Positions 1 to 10,216 of a stretch of DNA of 64,000 bases are shown here, in pieces. Under the pieces are notes generated by a model. It worked only from the letters and a program-made list of their open reading frames with translations, was not told the origin of the DNA and did not search any database. This stretch comes from Symbiodinium natans. Lineage: Eukaryota > Sar > Dinophyceae > Suessiales > Symbiodiniaceae. The stretch covers positions 1,118,429 through 1,182,428 of the forward strand of contig CAJNDS010002246.1 of NCBI GenBank assembly GCA_905221605.1, written 5' to 3'. The number at the start of each line of letters is the position of its first letter. Position 1 is the first letter of the stretch. The position numbers and the translations under genes were made by a program.

Positions 1-101
1 AAGGAGGCGCGCTCCGCGAGAAGGGGCGACCCGGGCGACACCCGGGCAAAGTTGCGCGAAGGCGGACATGGAAGCCGGACCAGGCCGAGGCTCACGGGGG
101 T
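1..101 (+). CDS. possible partial exon at window edge
   Basis: GC-rich island that stops abruptly at a degenerate TTTAGGG tract. More than one + frame is open and the upstream end is cut by the window, so the frame cannot be chosen. It resembles the other exon islands only in composition and position. Confidence 0.25.
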
Positions 102-102
102 A

Positions 103-310
103 TAGGGTTTTAATTAGGGTTCAGGGTTTTAAGGATTAGGGTTTAGGGTGCAGGGTTTATAGGGTTCATATGATTTATGGGGTTCAGGGTTCATAGGGTT
201 CAGGGTTTATCTGGTTCAAGGTTTATGGGGTTGAGGGGTGTTTAGGGTTTGGGGTTCGGGTTTGCTAGGGTTCAGGGTTTATGTGGCCACGGTTTAGGGT
301 TTGGGGTTCA
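103..310 (+). repeat. degenerate TTTAGGG-type repeat
   Basis: Irregular G-strand telomere-like units (TTTAGGG, TTCAGGG, TTATAGGG variants). The stretch from here to about 890 shows no convincing exon. Confidence 0.8.
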
Positions 311-902
311 CTTCCATTTCTTTGCAGAGGTCTCTCACATGAGGCCATCAAGAAAGTTTAGACTCCAATCCCTAAATCCTGTGTTGGCTTTGCGGCAATG
401 GGCCTACAGGAAGCACCTCACAGAGTCCCGTGGCTTTCCGGCCACCTCAACTCGAAGTTTCCCAAACTCTGTAAGCAAGTTTTTGCACTTGATACCTTGA
501 TCGTGGGGGTTTGGCCCCGAAGCCCTAAATCCTAAACCTCATGTTTGGGGTTTGCGGGTTCGGTTCAGCTTGGTCAACCCACGGTCCTAGGTCCTACGCG
601 AGAAGGGCCCACAAATGCTAAACAGCGAATCTCCACGTTATGTCTATTTTTCTTGCAAATCTCCAGCCCTTTACAAGGTGCTGCTTGCTGAGCTCCTCAA
701 GGGGAGGACGCCCCGAAGGATCTCGGCGTTCGGAGTAGAATCTAGAATTGGGGCTTCGGGGAGTTTGGAGGGCCGAAAGACTCTTTGAGGATATGGTAAT
801 GTAGGGATTCTAGCCGCTGGATGTTGGTGAACAGCATGTTGGTTCACGGCTATTTGTGGTTCAGGGTTTAGGACACTGGTTCTTGGTGGCTTGGGCTATG
901 GA

Positions 903-957
903 TCGGCCGGAACTGATCGGCCTGGACTTGAATCGTTTCACGCGCATGGCGAGCCCA
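903..957 (+). CDS. candidate exon (MDRPELIGL...)
   Basis: A + frame beginning at an ATG reads MDRPELIGLDLNRF and stays open until a CCCTAAA tract at 964-989 supplies a stop. It has protein-like composition but no clear splice sites. Product not recognised. Confidence 0.3.
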
Positions 958-992
958 GTGAGAAAACCCTAAACCCTAAACCCTAAACCCGG

Positions 993-1080
993 AGCCCGAA
1001 AAGACTCCATCGTTGTCGCTGAAGCTCCCCCTCGCCTGGGCGCCGTACTCCCCAGCCGGGCCTCATTCTCCCAGTCTAAG
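993..1080 (+). CDS. candidate exon (GARKDSIVVAEAPP...)
   Basis: This + frame follows directly on a short CCCTAAA block and reads GARKDSIVVAEAPPRLG with no stop until the AT-rich minisatellite. Other frames are open too, so confidence is low. Function unknown. Confidence 0.3.
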
Positions 1081-1098
1081 GATATTCTATCTATCGAT

Positions 1099-1400
1099 GA
1101 AATGTATCCATCTATGCATCTGTATATTTGTCTCGTACATATTTAGTTTGTTAATGTATCTGTATGTTTGTCTCACTTATATATTTAGTTTTTTAATGCA
1201 TCTGTATATTTGTCTCACTTTTATATTTAGTTTTTCATGTATCTGTATATGTATCTCACTTTTTTAGTTTTGAAATGTATTTGTATATCTGTCTCACTTG
1301 TATATTTAGTTTTTTTTAATGTATCTGTATCTTTGTCTCACTTATATATTTAGCTTTTAATGTATCAGTATATCTATCTCACTTTTATATTTAGTATTTA
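1099..1400. repeat. AT-rich minisatellite, about 42-bp unit
   Basis: About seven diverged units of the form AATGTATCTGTATATTTG plus TCTCACTTATATATTTAG. It stands out against the GC-rich surroundings. An 84-codon open frame over it is repeat translation, not a gene. Confidence 0.8.
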
Positions 1401-1599
1401 TACGCCTTTATAGTATACACACACACTGTCCACACAAGTAGGGTTTGTATACAGTTGGGGGGGTTGTCTTCCAGCCCTTGTTTGCCAGTAAGTTGGCATG
1501 TTTTGTTTTGTGCGTCAGGGTTTCGGGTTCAACTTTCAGGATGTACCCTACATCCTAAACTCTATAAACCCTAACCCCTATAAATCCTAAACCCTAAAC

Positions 1600-2280
1600 C
1601 TTAAATGTAGACTAAGGGCATGCTGCGAGGTTCATGGGGACACATTGCCTGGGGTTCTAGGTGGAGTGGCTGTAGTTTGTATGGGTCACTGTTACACCTT
1701 CCCTTGGTGTTCTTATGACCCAATGCACCTCCAAGTAGACGCATGCAGTCCTTTCCTCCCTGTTTCTGTAAGGTTTTTTTGCCACACACCCCCCAAACAG
1801 CTCCCAAACATTCCTAAAGCGCAAGCGTACTGTTTTCTTTTTATAGGGACACAAGGAGTAAGGCAGCTCATGTATGCAAGGTACCTGGCTTGCCCAACTC
1901 TCTAGCTAGGACCGTTCTTAAGCAGATTGCAGCCGAGTTGTAGTCAAACCAACTTGCACCTGTTGCCAGCTTTCTGCTCAAGATGCAGAGCCCTCGTTAA
2001 ACCTCCCAAAGCTATCTGCACCCCTCTGAGCCCTAAACGCCGAATCCCTTGCACCCTGGCTCACAGACGCAAAGCCTTAAACCCCAAAAACTTCGCGAAG
2101 CTGAACAAAAACCGTAATTAAACTTTAAGCCCCTCACAGAGTTTCCTGGAGCTAAGGGCATTGGGATGTGAGGCCTGAGGCACCTACACTGAACCCAGGA
2201 TGCCCTGCCCTCTTTTCCGGCAAACCCTCGAAACCCCTCGACAAAACCCACACACAAGAACCTCGAAACCTCACAGAAAC
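1600..2280. other. unique sequence without a convincing gene
   Basis: Several short overlapping open frames occur on both strands (longest 86 codons), but none has consistent coding character, splice signals or a recognisable motif. Confidence 0.4.
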
Positions 2281-2548
2281 CCCTAAACCCCCAAACCCCT
2301 AAACCCCTAAACCCCTAAACCCCTAAACCCCTAAACCCCTAAACCCCTAAACCCCTAAACCCCTAAACCCCTAAACCCCTAAACCCCTAAACCCCTAAAC
2401 CCCTAAACCCCTAAACCCCTAAACCCCCAAACCCCAAACCCCAAACCCCAAACCCTAAACCCTAAACCCTAAACCCTAAACCCTAAACCCTAAACCCTAA
2501 ACCCTAAACCCTAAACCCTAAACCCTAAACCCTAAACCCTAAACCCTA
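2281..2548 (-). repeat. CCCCTAAA then CCCTAAA array
   Basis: A homogeneous block of the 8-bp variant CCCCTAAA (about 2287-2427) passes through CCCCAAA into canonical CCCTAAA. The clean switch suggests local amplification of each variant. Confidence 0.95.
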
Positions 2549-2630
2549 GAACCCTAAGCTTAAGCCCACCCGGTGCTGAAGCCTGGCCGTGGCGGTCCCC
2601 AGCCTGCTCATCGCAGGCCGGGCTGATAGG
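2549..2630 (+). CDS. candidate exon (LAVAVPSLLIAGRA)
   Basis: GC-rich island between a C-strand array upstream and a G-strand array downstream. One + frame reads the hydrophobic LAVAVPSLLIAGRA; a second reads a basic proline-rich peptide. Splice sites are unclear. Confidence 0.3.
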
Positions 2631-2650
2631 GTTTGGGAGTTTTACGATAA

Positions 2651-2752
2651 TGAGGGTTTAGGGTTTAGGGTTTAGGGTTTAGGGTTTAGGGTTTAGGGTT
2701 TAGGGTTTAGGGTTTAGGGTTTAGGGTTTAGGGTTTAGGGTTTAGGGTTTGG
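2651..2752 (+). repeat. TTTAGGG array
   Basis: About 14 tandem TTTAGGG units in the orientation opposite to the block at 2281-2548; the two could pair. Confidence 0.95.
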
Positions 2753-2994
2753 GGCTTTAACCCTAAGAATAATGGGATCCGTTTTGAAGGAGGACCCACA
2801 AAGGCACCCCTAACTTCGGAGACCCCCATTTAGGCTTTTCGGGGTTGGAGTCTACTTATGGTTTTAGGGTTAGGGCTTTGGGTTTTTAATAGGCTAAACA
2901 GCAAGTTACCTTTTTTGTTTCCCCGGGTGCTGGACAGCTTACAAAGCCTTCACGCAAAACCCGATGTTTGGGTCCCAAACACCCGACCTTAATC

Positions 2995-3078
2995 CCCAAA
3001 CCCCAAACCCCAAACCCTAAACCCCAAACCCCAAACCCTAAACCCCAAACCCTAAACCCCAAACCCCAAACCCTAAAA
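2995..3078 (-). repeat. CCCCAAA/CCCTAAA mixed array
   Basis: Alternating C-strand variant units. An open frame translating to a repetitive NPKPQT-type peptide is an artefact of the repeat. Confidence 0.9.
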
Positions 3079-3194
3079 ACGAACCTGAAGATCGAAGGAA
3101 GGCAATGCTTCGAATCTTGCGGTGTAGAGACCGAGGAGGGTGATGTTTAGGTGCACGGGGGTCGTCGTCATCTCTAGAGCTTATGGCCTGCATT

Positions 3195-3290
3195 GGGATG
3201 TTTGCCCTTGTACTAACAGTCCTTCAGAGGGATTCTGATGGGGGGGGGGGGGGGTACTATAATCCTTTGTAAGGACTGTTAGAAAAAGGG
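3195..3290. mobile_element. P2-family palindrome, degraded copy
   Basis: Starts GGGATGTTTGCCCTTGTAC, contains ACTAACAGTCCTT on the left and the inverted AAGGACTGTTAG on the right, with a G-run in the loop. This is the arm sequence of the palindromes at 15211 and 15867. Confidence 0.6.
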
Positions 3291-3303
3291 GGGGGTGGGG
3301 GGG

Positions 3304-3530
3304 TACCATGATCCCCTTTTAAAGCACTCTCAGGGGAACATCCCAAGGCCTGCATGTAGCTCAGAAAAGGGGGGGGGAGGGGGTACCATGATCCCCTTTT
3401 TAAGGACTCTCAGGAGAACATCCCAAGGCCTGCATGTAGCTCAGAAAAGGGGGAGGGGGGGGGAGGGGGTACCATGATCCCTTTTTAAGGACTCTCAGGA
3501 GAACATCCCAAGGCCTGCATGTGGCTTCTG
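3304..3530. repeat. three-unit tandem repeat, 80-86 bp
   Basis: Three units begin TACCATGATCCC at 3304, 3384 and 3470 and carry GGAACATCCCAAGGCCTGC. They differ mainly in the length of their G-run. The unit contains the right end of a P2 palindrome, so it probably arose by tandem duplication of a P2 end. Confidence 0.8.
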
Positions 3531-3553
3531 CACCCTGCCATCCCTTGCAGCTT

Positions 3554-3705
3554 AAGGGTTTAGGGTTTAGGGTTTAGGGTTTAGGGTATAAAAAACCGAA
3601 GCCCTCAGCCCCAAAGCCGAGCTAAAGCCACCCCAGGGCCCTGCCTACATGGGGCAAGCTAATCAGGGTTTAGGGTTTAGGGTTTAGGGTTTAGGGTCTC
3701 GGGTT
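3554..3705 (+). repeat. two short TTTAGGG arrays flanking an exon island
   Basis: G-strand units at about 3554-3587 and 3667-3705 bracket the GC-rich island at 3595-3667. Confidence 0.9.
3595..3667 (+). CDS. candidate exon (TEALSPKAELKPPQG...)
   Basis: The + frame reads TEALSPKAELKPPQGPAYM and ends in CAGG at a TTTAGGG repeat, so the 5' splice site would be G|GTTTAG. An internal CCAG|G could be the acceptor. Product unknown. Confidence 0.35.
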
Positions 3706-3807
3706 TAGGGCATCGCCAGATCCCAGCCTAGGAATTAATTAGAAGTCGCCTAGGGCCCGGAGTGGGCCCTGGCTTCCTTTTTGGGAGGGTTTAGGTTCCC
3801 TTAGCCC

Positions 3808-3860
3808 CCTAAACCCTAAACCCTAAACCCTAAACCCTAAACCCTAAACCCTAAACCCTT
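3808..3860 (-). repeat. CCCTAAA array
   Basis: About seven tandem units. Beyond it, 3860-4160 is unique, telomere-variant-rich sequence with no convincing gene. Confidence 0.9.
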
Positions 3861-4196
3861 TAAGCCAGAAAGGTTTGCTGCTCTTGGGTCGGGTATTTCA
3901 TTACCCAGGACATTCCTCAACCCAAAGCCCCAAAAGCCCCAAGTAGATGCCCAAAGACCAAAAACCCTGAACCCAAAGCCCTACAAGTAGATGCCCAAAT
4001 GCCATGAAGCCCATAGAATCCATAGAAGACACCCCCCAAGAAGCTTAAGACCCTGTAGACCCTACGGTTGAGGGTTCGGGCGTTATGCGCTTTAGGGTTT
4101 AGGATCTTAGGGATTTAGGGTTTAAGGTTCCCAGGTCTTCGGGTCTCTCCCCGAACCCCTACCCTTGAGAACAAGTGTCCACCGCTGGCAAGGCGG

Positions 4197-4260
4197 CAAC
4201 TCAGCAGGATGCAGTTCCTCACCGACCTGAAAAAGGCGCTCCCTGTTCGTTCCGGGGGAT
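4197..4260 (+). CDS. candidate exon (MQFLTDLKKALPVRSG)
   Basis: GC-rich island with frames reading MQFLTDLKKALPVRSG or, in another phase, a Gln/Pro-rich peptide. Several AG sites (ACTCAG, GATGCAG) could serve as acceptor. Frame uncertain. Confidence 0.3.
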
Positions 4261-4342
4261 GATGCGGTTAGGGCTTAGGGCTTTGGGTTGAGGGTTTTAG
4301 GGTCTTCGTAGCGGAGTAGGTAACCTTTAGCCTTTTGGGGTT

Positions 4343-4380
4343 TATATATATATATATATCTATCTATCTATCTCTCTCTC

Positions 4381-4415
<35 letters not shown>
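4343..4415. repeat. AT/ATCT/CT compound microsatellite
   Basis: (TA)n, then (TATC)n, (TC)n and (TA)n runs. Confidence 0.9.
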
Positions 4416-4796
4416 CCGTTTATACTTATCTTCCTACCATAAATGAAAGTTTAACCTTTTTGGCACAGGATACTCGGCAGCTAGGGCGGGTGAAACCAGG
4501 AGGGACTCCCCGCTGGCTTATAGTTGGTCGTAGGGCTTAGGGTTCAGGTGTTTGTGCCCTACATTTCTCTTGCGCTTGCATCTGTAGTCTATACAACCAT
4601 CATGGTGATCCTCCCGTTATTCCCTGGTTGTGGGGGGGAGGTAAGCTCAGGCCGCGGGACCTTGCAGCACCTTCAGCGAACGAACCTCGCCTTTCCGGCC
4701 TTAGGGAGTGGAGCCCTATTTTTTTTTGCCCTTGAGGATTCTGTAGATCATCTCTGGCCAGTGAGGTAAGGACGTGTACCTACCCCAAAGCGCTAA

Positions 4797-4885
4797 ACCC
4801 TACACCCTAAACCCTAAACCCGAAACCCCAAACCCCAAACCCTTACACCTAAACCCTAAACCCTAAAGCCTAAACACTAAACCTT
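4797..4885 (-). repeat. CCCTAAA array with variants
   Basis: Mixed CCCTAAA, CCCGAAA and CCCCAAA units. Confidence 0.85.
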
Positions 4886-5127
4886 ACCTACAGGGTGCAG
4901 TGGAGTTTTAGCCGTAGTTACTTCGATCGTGCACAGACGCACCTCACTTCCAACTGCCGATGAGCGAAGGCCGCCAAGGGTCAGCGCGAGGAGGAGGCCC
5001 AGGGCTTTTTGGAGGTAAAAGTGCCCTAAAGCCTAAACCCTAAACCCTAAACCCTGGATAACTTGTCTGGTTTGCAGGTTTGGTGGCAGGCAAAGGTTTC
5101 CTTCCACCCTACCCTCCCAAGATTTAC

Positions 5128-5261
5128 TTTGTGGTGCTTTACTGCAACTTTAGATCCTTAGCCTTTCTGGGTTTCTCGGGTTTCTTGGGTTTCTTGGGTT
5201 TCTTGGGTCTTAATAAGGCAGCTAAAGTTTAATTTATAGCTACCCTCCTAAGTGCATCCAA
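5128..5261 (+). mobile_element. P1 dispersed repeat, copy 1 (expanded)
   Basis: Member of a family of about 110 bp: 5' part TTTGTGGTGCTTTACTGCAA, core GGGTTTCTTGGGTTTCTT, then AAGGCAGCTAAA and 3' end CCTCCTAAGTGCA. This copy has two extra GGGTTTCTT units. AACTTTAG...CCTTAGCC and GGCAGCTAAAAGTT are inverted, so the transcript could form an imperfect hairpin. Confidence 0.8.
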
Positions 5262-5789
5262 GTTTAGGTTAATCAAGAGCGAGCAAGCCTGATTAAATGG
5301 GAACCTGGGGGGGGGGGGGGGGGGGGTGACCTGTTGTTACGCGTTAAGAAGAGCGACTTCTTCTACCACAAAATCTAGTGGTACGACGAGGTGGATGAGT
5401 CAATGAAGGTTTTTGACGGTTTCCCACGTATGTACCTGCATCTTGAGCGAGTTGACATGTCGGCCATCCCACGCTCCCCTTTGGTGCCCGCAATTAGAAA
5501 AGTAGAGCTGCTCATTTTCGTTTCTCCACCACTGTTGGGTATTCCGATTGACGGTGCCAGTGTGCACAGAGCTTGCGCATGCTAGACCCGAAACTTTAGG
5601 AACCCTACACCCTCACTCTAGGGGTTCTATTTGAGGGGTTCGGGGTTGAGGGGTTAAGCTTATGTCCCGGCCCTAAGCCGCCAGTTGTTTGCTGTCTCCG
5701 CCGACCGCAGGATCTAGCCTCCGCTTCAGGGTTTTGGCTCTGTAGACACCCTAGCCCCAGGCCAGATACCTTAAGTCCACAAGAACCCC

Positions 5790-5927
5790 CCCCCCCCCCT
5801 AAACCCTAAACCCTAAACCCTAAACCCTAAACCCTAAACCCTAATCCCTACACCCTACACCCTAAACCCTAAACCCTAAACCCTAAACCCTAAACCCTAA
5901 ACCCTAAACCCTAAACCCTAAACCCCC
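5790..5927 (-). repeat. CCCTAAA array between poly-C runs
   Basis: About 19 units, including CCCTACA variants, bounded on both sides by C-runs of 9 or more. The island at 5940-6000 beyond it has a short acidic + frame (FSFDDDGDKGWVACF) but no clear splice sites. Confidence 0.95.
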
Positions 5928-6031
5928 CCCCCCAAGCCCCGGAAACATTTGGCAGTTCTCCTTCGACGACGATGGCGACAAAGGCTGGGTAGCATGCTTC
6001 GGGACTTCGGTTCAAGACTGTCATATTACCC

Positions 6032-6139
6032 TTGTGGTGCTTTACTGCAACTTTAGATCCTTAGCCTTTTTGGGTTTCTTGGGTTTCTTAATAAGGCAGC
6101 TAAAAGTTTATTTTCTTGCTACCCTCCTAAGTGCAGCCA
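6032..6139 (+). mobile_element. P1 dispersed repeat, copy 2
   Basis: Near full-length P1 copy of about 108 bp with the same 5' and 3' blocks as copy 1. No obvious target duplication. Confidence 0.8.
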
Positions 6140-6617
6140 GGTAATGGTTCTTAGTAGGGAACGAGGGGATTAGGCACCTTGTAGAATCCCTTACCACAGG
6201 CTTTATTGAGCAACAACGAATGCCTCATTTCCCCTCTTTCCCGACGAAGAACGAGTAGGTTGTTACCGCATGCGGGCTATACGAAGATCAGGGGCCCCTA
6301 ACATAGCCCCCCCCCCCCTAAATAGTAGGGTCCCTATTTTCGGAAACCGCCATGTGGTAAGTAGCCAGAACCCTATAATCGTCATACCTTCACAGATACT
6401 ACCAGGTCGGTCGGGCACACGGTAGGTTTCAAGGGGCTTAGCAGTGAACCTGCACCCTCGAAAGGGAACAAGTTCAGCAGCTAGGGTGTTGTTAGGCTTG
6501 CGTTAGGGTTGGGGATCGAGGCTTCAGGGGTTCAGGGGTTCAGGTTTAGGAAAACGGGCGCGGGGCCGGTCGAGGTGTATTGGCCTTGAGGCTTTGGGGT
6601 CGAGCGGCACAGGCAGC

Positions 6618-6828
6618 AGCCCTAAACCCCTAAACCCTAAACCACTAACCCCTAAACCCCTAAACCCTAAACCCTAAACCCCTAAACCCTAAACCCTAAA
6701 CCCTAAACCCTAAACCCTAAACCCCTAAACCCCTAAACCCCTAAACCCCTAAACCCCTAAACCCTAAACCCCTAAACCACTAACCCCTAAACCCCTGAAC
6801 CCCTGAACCCCTGAACCCCTAAACCGTC
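6618..6828 (-). repeat. CCCTAAA / CCCCTAAA array
   Basis: Mixed 7- and 8-bp C-strand units, with CCCCTGAA variants at the exon-proximal end. Confidence 0.95.
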
Positions 6829-6834
6829 CAGCAG

Positions 6835-6901
6835 GCAAGACAGACAAGTGGCTGGAGAAGATCAACAACATGTCCAAGCGGCTCGGCTCGGTCCTCCGGG
6901 C
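6835..6901 (+). CDS. candidate exon (KTDKWLEKINNMSKRL...)
   Basis: A 67-bp island follows CCAG/CAG acceptors and starts with G. The + frame reads KTDKWLEKINNMSKRLGSVL. A GTGAAA donor at 6902 lies just before the in-frame stop. A C-strand array lies upstream and a G-strand array downstream. The peptide looks helical and basic; family not recognised. Confidence 0.5.
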
Positions 6902-6937
6902 GTGAAAGGTGTCAACCCCAAGCCCTCCAAGCCCTTT

Positions 6938-7051
6938 AGGGTTTAGGGTTTAGGGTTAGGGTCTAGGGTTTAGGGTTTAGGGTTTAGGGTTTAGGGTTTA
7001 GGGTTTAGGGTTTAGGGTTTAGGGTTTAGGGTTTAGGGTTTAGGGTTTAGG
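6938..7051 (+). repeat. TTTAGGG array
   Basis: About 16 units, with TTAGGG and TCTAGGG variants at its start. Confidence 0.95.
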
Positions 7052-7084
7052 GATAACCCTCAACCTGAGTTCTGCACCCCGCAG

Positions 7085-7145
7085 TGAACGGCTAAGCCAC
7101 CGAGCCGTAGACCCTCAAGCCCGAAGCCTGGCCCTGGCAAGAGCT
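7085..7145 (+). CDS. candidate exon (ERLSHRAVDPQARSLALA...)
   Basis: Preceded by GCAG. The + frame reads ERLSHRAVDPQARSLALARA before reaching a TTTAGGG array, which supplies a stop. No canonical donor is seen other than the telomeric GTTTAG. Confidence 0.35.
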
Positions 7146-7200
7146 TAGGGTTTAGGGTTTAGGGTTTAGGGTTTAGGGTTTAGGGTTTAGGGTTTAGGGT
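7146..7200 (+). repeat. TTTAGGG array
   Basis: About eight tandem units. Confidence 0.95.
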
Positions 7201-7713
7201 TCTTGGTGGCCCAGTGGTACCCTTTACTTTTTTTTTTGTTTTGGGGTTACGGGTTCCCAAAAAATATGCTAGCCCAAAAAGGGTGCCCCTCATTATGATA
7301 CTACAAGATGGTTACTGGGCTACCAAGGCTGCAAAGAGAGCTCGGACCCAGAGTCGGCCCTTAGTCCCTTTTTTTTTTGTTTTTTTTTTTTTTTTTTTTT
7401 TTTGGGGGGGGGGGGGGGGGGGCGGGTTCAGGTTCCCGTAGAAGCCCCTTTCAAACCTCAAAACAAAGGGTGCCCTTGTTATTCCTAGGGGTCTGGAGAA
7501 GGCAAAACCAGTGTGGTAGCCCCCGAATTCTAAGATTCTAAGGTCTTTAGGAGCCTAGGGCTGAAGGCTTTAAGACTTCATACTTCTCAACCACCCCCCC
7601 CCCCCCCTGTTCTGGGTTTAGGGCTTTTAAGGTTTAGGGCTTTGGGGGTTTTCAGGATTTAGGGGGGGGGGGGGGAAAATGTGGGATGTAGAGGGGGGTT
7701 GATGGTTTAGGGT

Positions 7714-8170
7714 CTAGGGGTTGACGGTTGAAATGGCGGTTCGTCCCACGAAGTCAATAATGAGCTCCCTGTCCACTTGATCGAGTTGCTCTTGTGACAA
7801 GAAGTGTTCACGTCCGGCATGCTCTGCAAGATGCTGCGATATCCCAAGTGCATTTTTGGCCCAGAGACTTGGGCCAAAGGCTGTTTGCAGTCATGTCACG
7901 TTCCAGAGGCGGTAGACTGGTCATCATCTGGGTACGCCGCAGGCGGCCTCTGATCCCACGAACTCCTCGCAGAGATCCAGACAATTTTCTGGATGGAACT
8001 CCTGCAGCAGATCACTGAGAGCATCTGGGGTGATGAAACAGAAAGCATCTGGGAGAGATCGCATCAACGCGGACGTGTTACTGTAACGAACCTCGAGCGG
8101 TACATCCACGCGAGCTCAGAAACATCCGAGACTGACCACGACGACGACATCCATGCCGCAGCGGCAAGAA
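7714..8170 (-). pseudogene. possible degraded coding segment or two exons (- strand)
   Basis: Two - strand blocks lie in the same frame. The upstream one (about 8170-7927) includes LPDAFCFITPDALSDLLQEF and LDLCEEFVGSE. The downstream one (7890-7716) includes HLAEHAGREHFLSQEQLDQV and LIIDFVGRTA. Three stops in about 40 bp separate them, so this is either a short intron or a decayed gene. There is no telomeric repeat inside, unlike the neighbouring introns. Family not recognised. Confidence 0.4.
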
Positions 8171-8581
8171 GCCCCGCAACCCTGAATTGCAGACTTATGG
8201 GGCCTGGGGTTTGGGGTGTGGTTTTTGTGGGTTTTTGGGCTGTTGGGGTTTCTGGGTTTTGGGTTTTTTGAGTTCTTGGGTGTTAGGGGTTTTAGGGTGG
8301 AAGGGGAGGGTGTCCAAGCACATAGCTTGCCGAGACAGGTCTTCCTTCATTGAAATAAGAGTAGTTGGGCAGTTGCTATATGATCCCGCTCTGGGCACCT
8401 ACTACACAGGTACTCGAACCTTGACCCCTCATCCCTAAACCCAAACGCTAAACCCCAAACCCTACACCCCAAACGCTATCAGCCTGTATGTATGCCTCTT
8501 TCAGCCAGAAGGAAGATCCAGTCGGCGCCGACTGCGGCGAAAGAGCCGCAGCCTTGGCCCACGTCCGTTTCCTGAGCGGCT

Positions 8582-8735
8582 TCGGGTTTAGGGTTTTTTT
8601 GGGTTCATAGGGTTTATAGGGTTTGTAGGGTTCATAGGGTTTGTAAGGTTTGTAGGGTTTGTAGGGTTTATAGGGTTCATGGGGTTTATAGGGTTTATAG
8701 GTTTGCAGGGTTTAGGGTTTAGGGTTTAGGGTTAG
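8582..8735 (+). repeat. degenerate TTTAGGG / TTTATAGGG repeat
   Basis: Irregular GGGTTTATA, GGGTTTGTA and GGGTTCATA units ending in canonical TTTAGGG. Confidence 0.85.
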
Positions 8736-8993
8736 GGCAGATGCCTATTCTATTCTCCATGGTTTTGACTTGCTTTCATCCTAGCAGCTGCTATATCCCC
8801 CTTGGGAATTTTTTTTTCTTTCATAAAACCCAAGAGGATATTAAACACATTATTCTAATTAAGGTTCTAAGGGGGGTATAGTAACTACCCATGAACCTTC
8901 ACCATACTGTAACGAATCCCGCTTCTCGATGCCTGCTTAGGAACCATTCTCCCGCCACCCTGTGACTTTAAACCCAAGCTAAACTGTAGCGTA

Positions 8994-9061
8994 ACCCTAA
9001 ACCCTAAACCCTATAGACCCTAAACCCTAAACCCTAAACCCTAAACCCTAAACCCTAAACC
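8994..9061 (-). repeat. CCCTAAA array
   Basis: About nine units directly upstream of an exon island. Confidence 0.95.
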
Positions 9062-9105
9062 TACATGGTCTCATGGCTGGCTACCTGCTGCCTTCTGGAC
9101 TGCAG

Positions 9106-9177
9106 TCTTGGCCATGGCTTGGCGGACCGCCGCGGCACACGTGCTGGGTTCGGACGCTTCGGACGACGAAGAGAATG
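9106..9177 (+). CDS. candidate exon (MAWRTAAAHVLGSDASDDEE...)
   Basis: Follows a CTGCAG acceptor. The + frame reads MAWRTAAAHVLGSDASDDEE and runs into AATGG|GTTTAGGG, so the telomeric repeat itself would form the GT donor. C-strand array upstream, G-strand downstream. The Asp/Ser/Glu-rich end resembles other acidic exon islands here (16020, 40241). Confidence 0.45.
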
Positions 9178-9240
9178 GGTTTAGGGTTTAGGGTTTAGGG
9201 GTTTAGGGGTTTAGGGGTTTAGGGTTTAGGGTTTAGGGTT
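9178..9240 (+). repeat. TTTAGGG / TTTAGGGG array
   Basis: About eight units, three of them the 8-bp TTTAGGGG variant. Confidence 0.95.
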
Positions 9241-9344
9241 CAGCATTTCAAGTCCAAGAATTCACTAGTCAAGCAATTACTCCAGGAAAATACCCGCCCG
9301 CCCAAAGAATCCCACAACATTAAGAAAATATTTTACTTATAGAA

Positions 9345-9849
9345 CGACCTTGCCCATGCCCAGTAAAACGGCGACCTTGCTCAGTAAAACAGCGAACTTG
9401 CCCAGTAAAACGGCGACCTTGCCCAGCAAAACGGCGACCTTGCCCAGTAAAACGGCGACCTGCCCAGTAAAACAGCGACCTTGCCCAGTAAAACGGCGAC
9501 CTTGCCCAGTAAAACGGCGACCTTGCCCAGTAAAACGGCGACCTTGCCCAGTAAACGGCGACCTTGCCCAGTAAAACGGCGACCTTCGGACACCCCCCCC
9601 TGCCCAGTAAAATGCTACCTTCGGCCCCGAAGGTCGCCGTCTTACTGGGCAAGGTCGCCGTTTTACTGGGCATGGACGGAAAGGAAGGTCGCCGTTTTAC
9701 TGGGCCAGGTCGCGTTTTTACTGGGCAAGGTCGCCGTTTTACTGGGCAATGTCGATTTTTTTGACCGAACTGACCTTGCCCAATAAAACGGCGACCTTGC
9801 CCAGTAAAACGGCGACCTTGCCCAGTAAAACGGCGACCTTGCCCAGTAA
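9345..9849. repeat. 21-bp minisatellite with an internal inversion
   Basis: Unit ACCTTGCCCAGTAAAACGGC plus G. Direct units fill about 9345-9596, the reverse complement fills about 9627-9750, and direct units resume at about 9771-9849. The first junction is a palindrome, ACCTTCGG-CC-CCGAAGGT. Because 21 is a multiple of 3, every frame is open for long stretches on both strands; the apparent ORFs of up to 117 codons are artefacts. The inverted blocks could extrude as a large hairpin. Confidence 0.95.
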
Positions 9850-10009
9850 CTCCTTAACATGTAAATTATATATGAAAGAGAGGTTTAGGGTTTAGGGTTT
9901 AGCCTGGTCACCGCCCTCCGACAAGCACCCTAAGCACTCGATCCGGCGGAGCCGGACGGGGGCTCGGGCTCGCCCTGGCCTGAAACCGCGACGACCGTGA
10001 TCGATGCAG

Positions 10010-10047
10010 GCAAGGGGCCTTACGAAAAGAGCCTGCAAGACTTTAGA
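10010..10047 (+). CDS. candidate micro-exon (KGPYEKSLQDF)
   Basis: GATGCAG|G acceptor. The + frame reads KGPYEKSLQDF and then enters a CCCTAAA array. The island just upstream (9902-9993) also has an open basic frame (SIRRSRTGARARPG). No clear donors. Confidence 0.35.
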
Positions 10048-10131
10048 AACCCTAAACCCTAAACCCTAAACCCTAAACCCTAAACCCTAAACCCTAAACC
10101 CTAAACCCTAAACCCTAAACCCTAAACCCTA
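10046..10131 (-). repeat. CCCTAAA array
   Basis: About 12 tandem units. Confidence 0.95.
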
Positions 10132-10216
10132 AGTCTCAGACCCATTAAACCCCGCAGAAACTCCCCTCCCCACACCTGGCCGCCCTAAAGCCCTCGGCCT
10201 CGCACTCCGAGTTCTG

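Noticed and set aside
2281-2548. CRISPR array
   Set aside because: Contiguous 7- or 8-bp tandem units without spacers, in eukaryotic DNA.
9320-9860. Open frames of up to 117 codons across the 21-bp repeat
   Set aside because: Repeat unit is a multiple of 3, so frames stay open on both strands; no coding signature.
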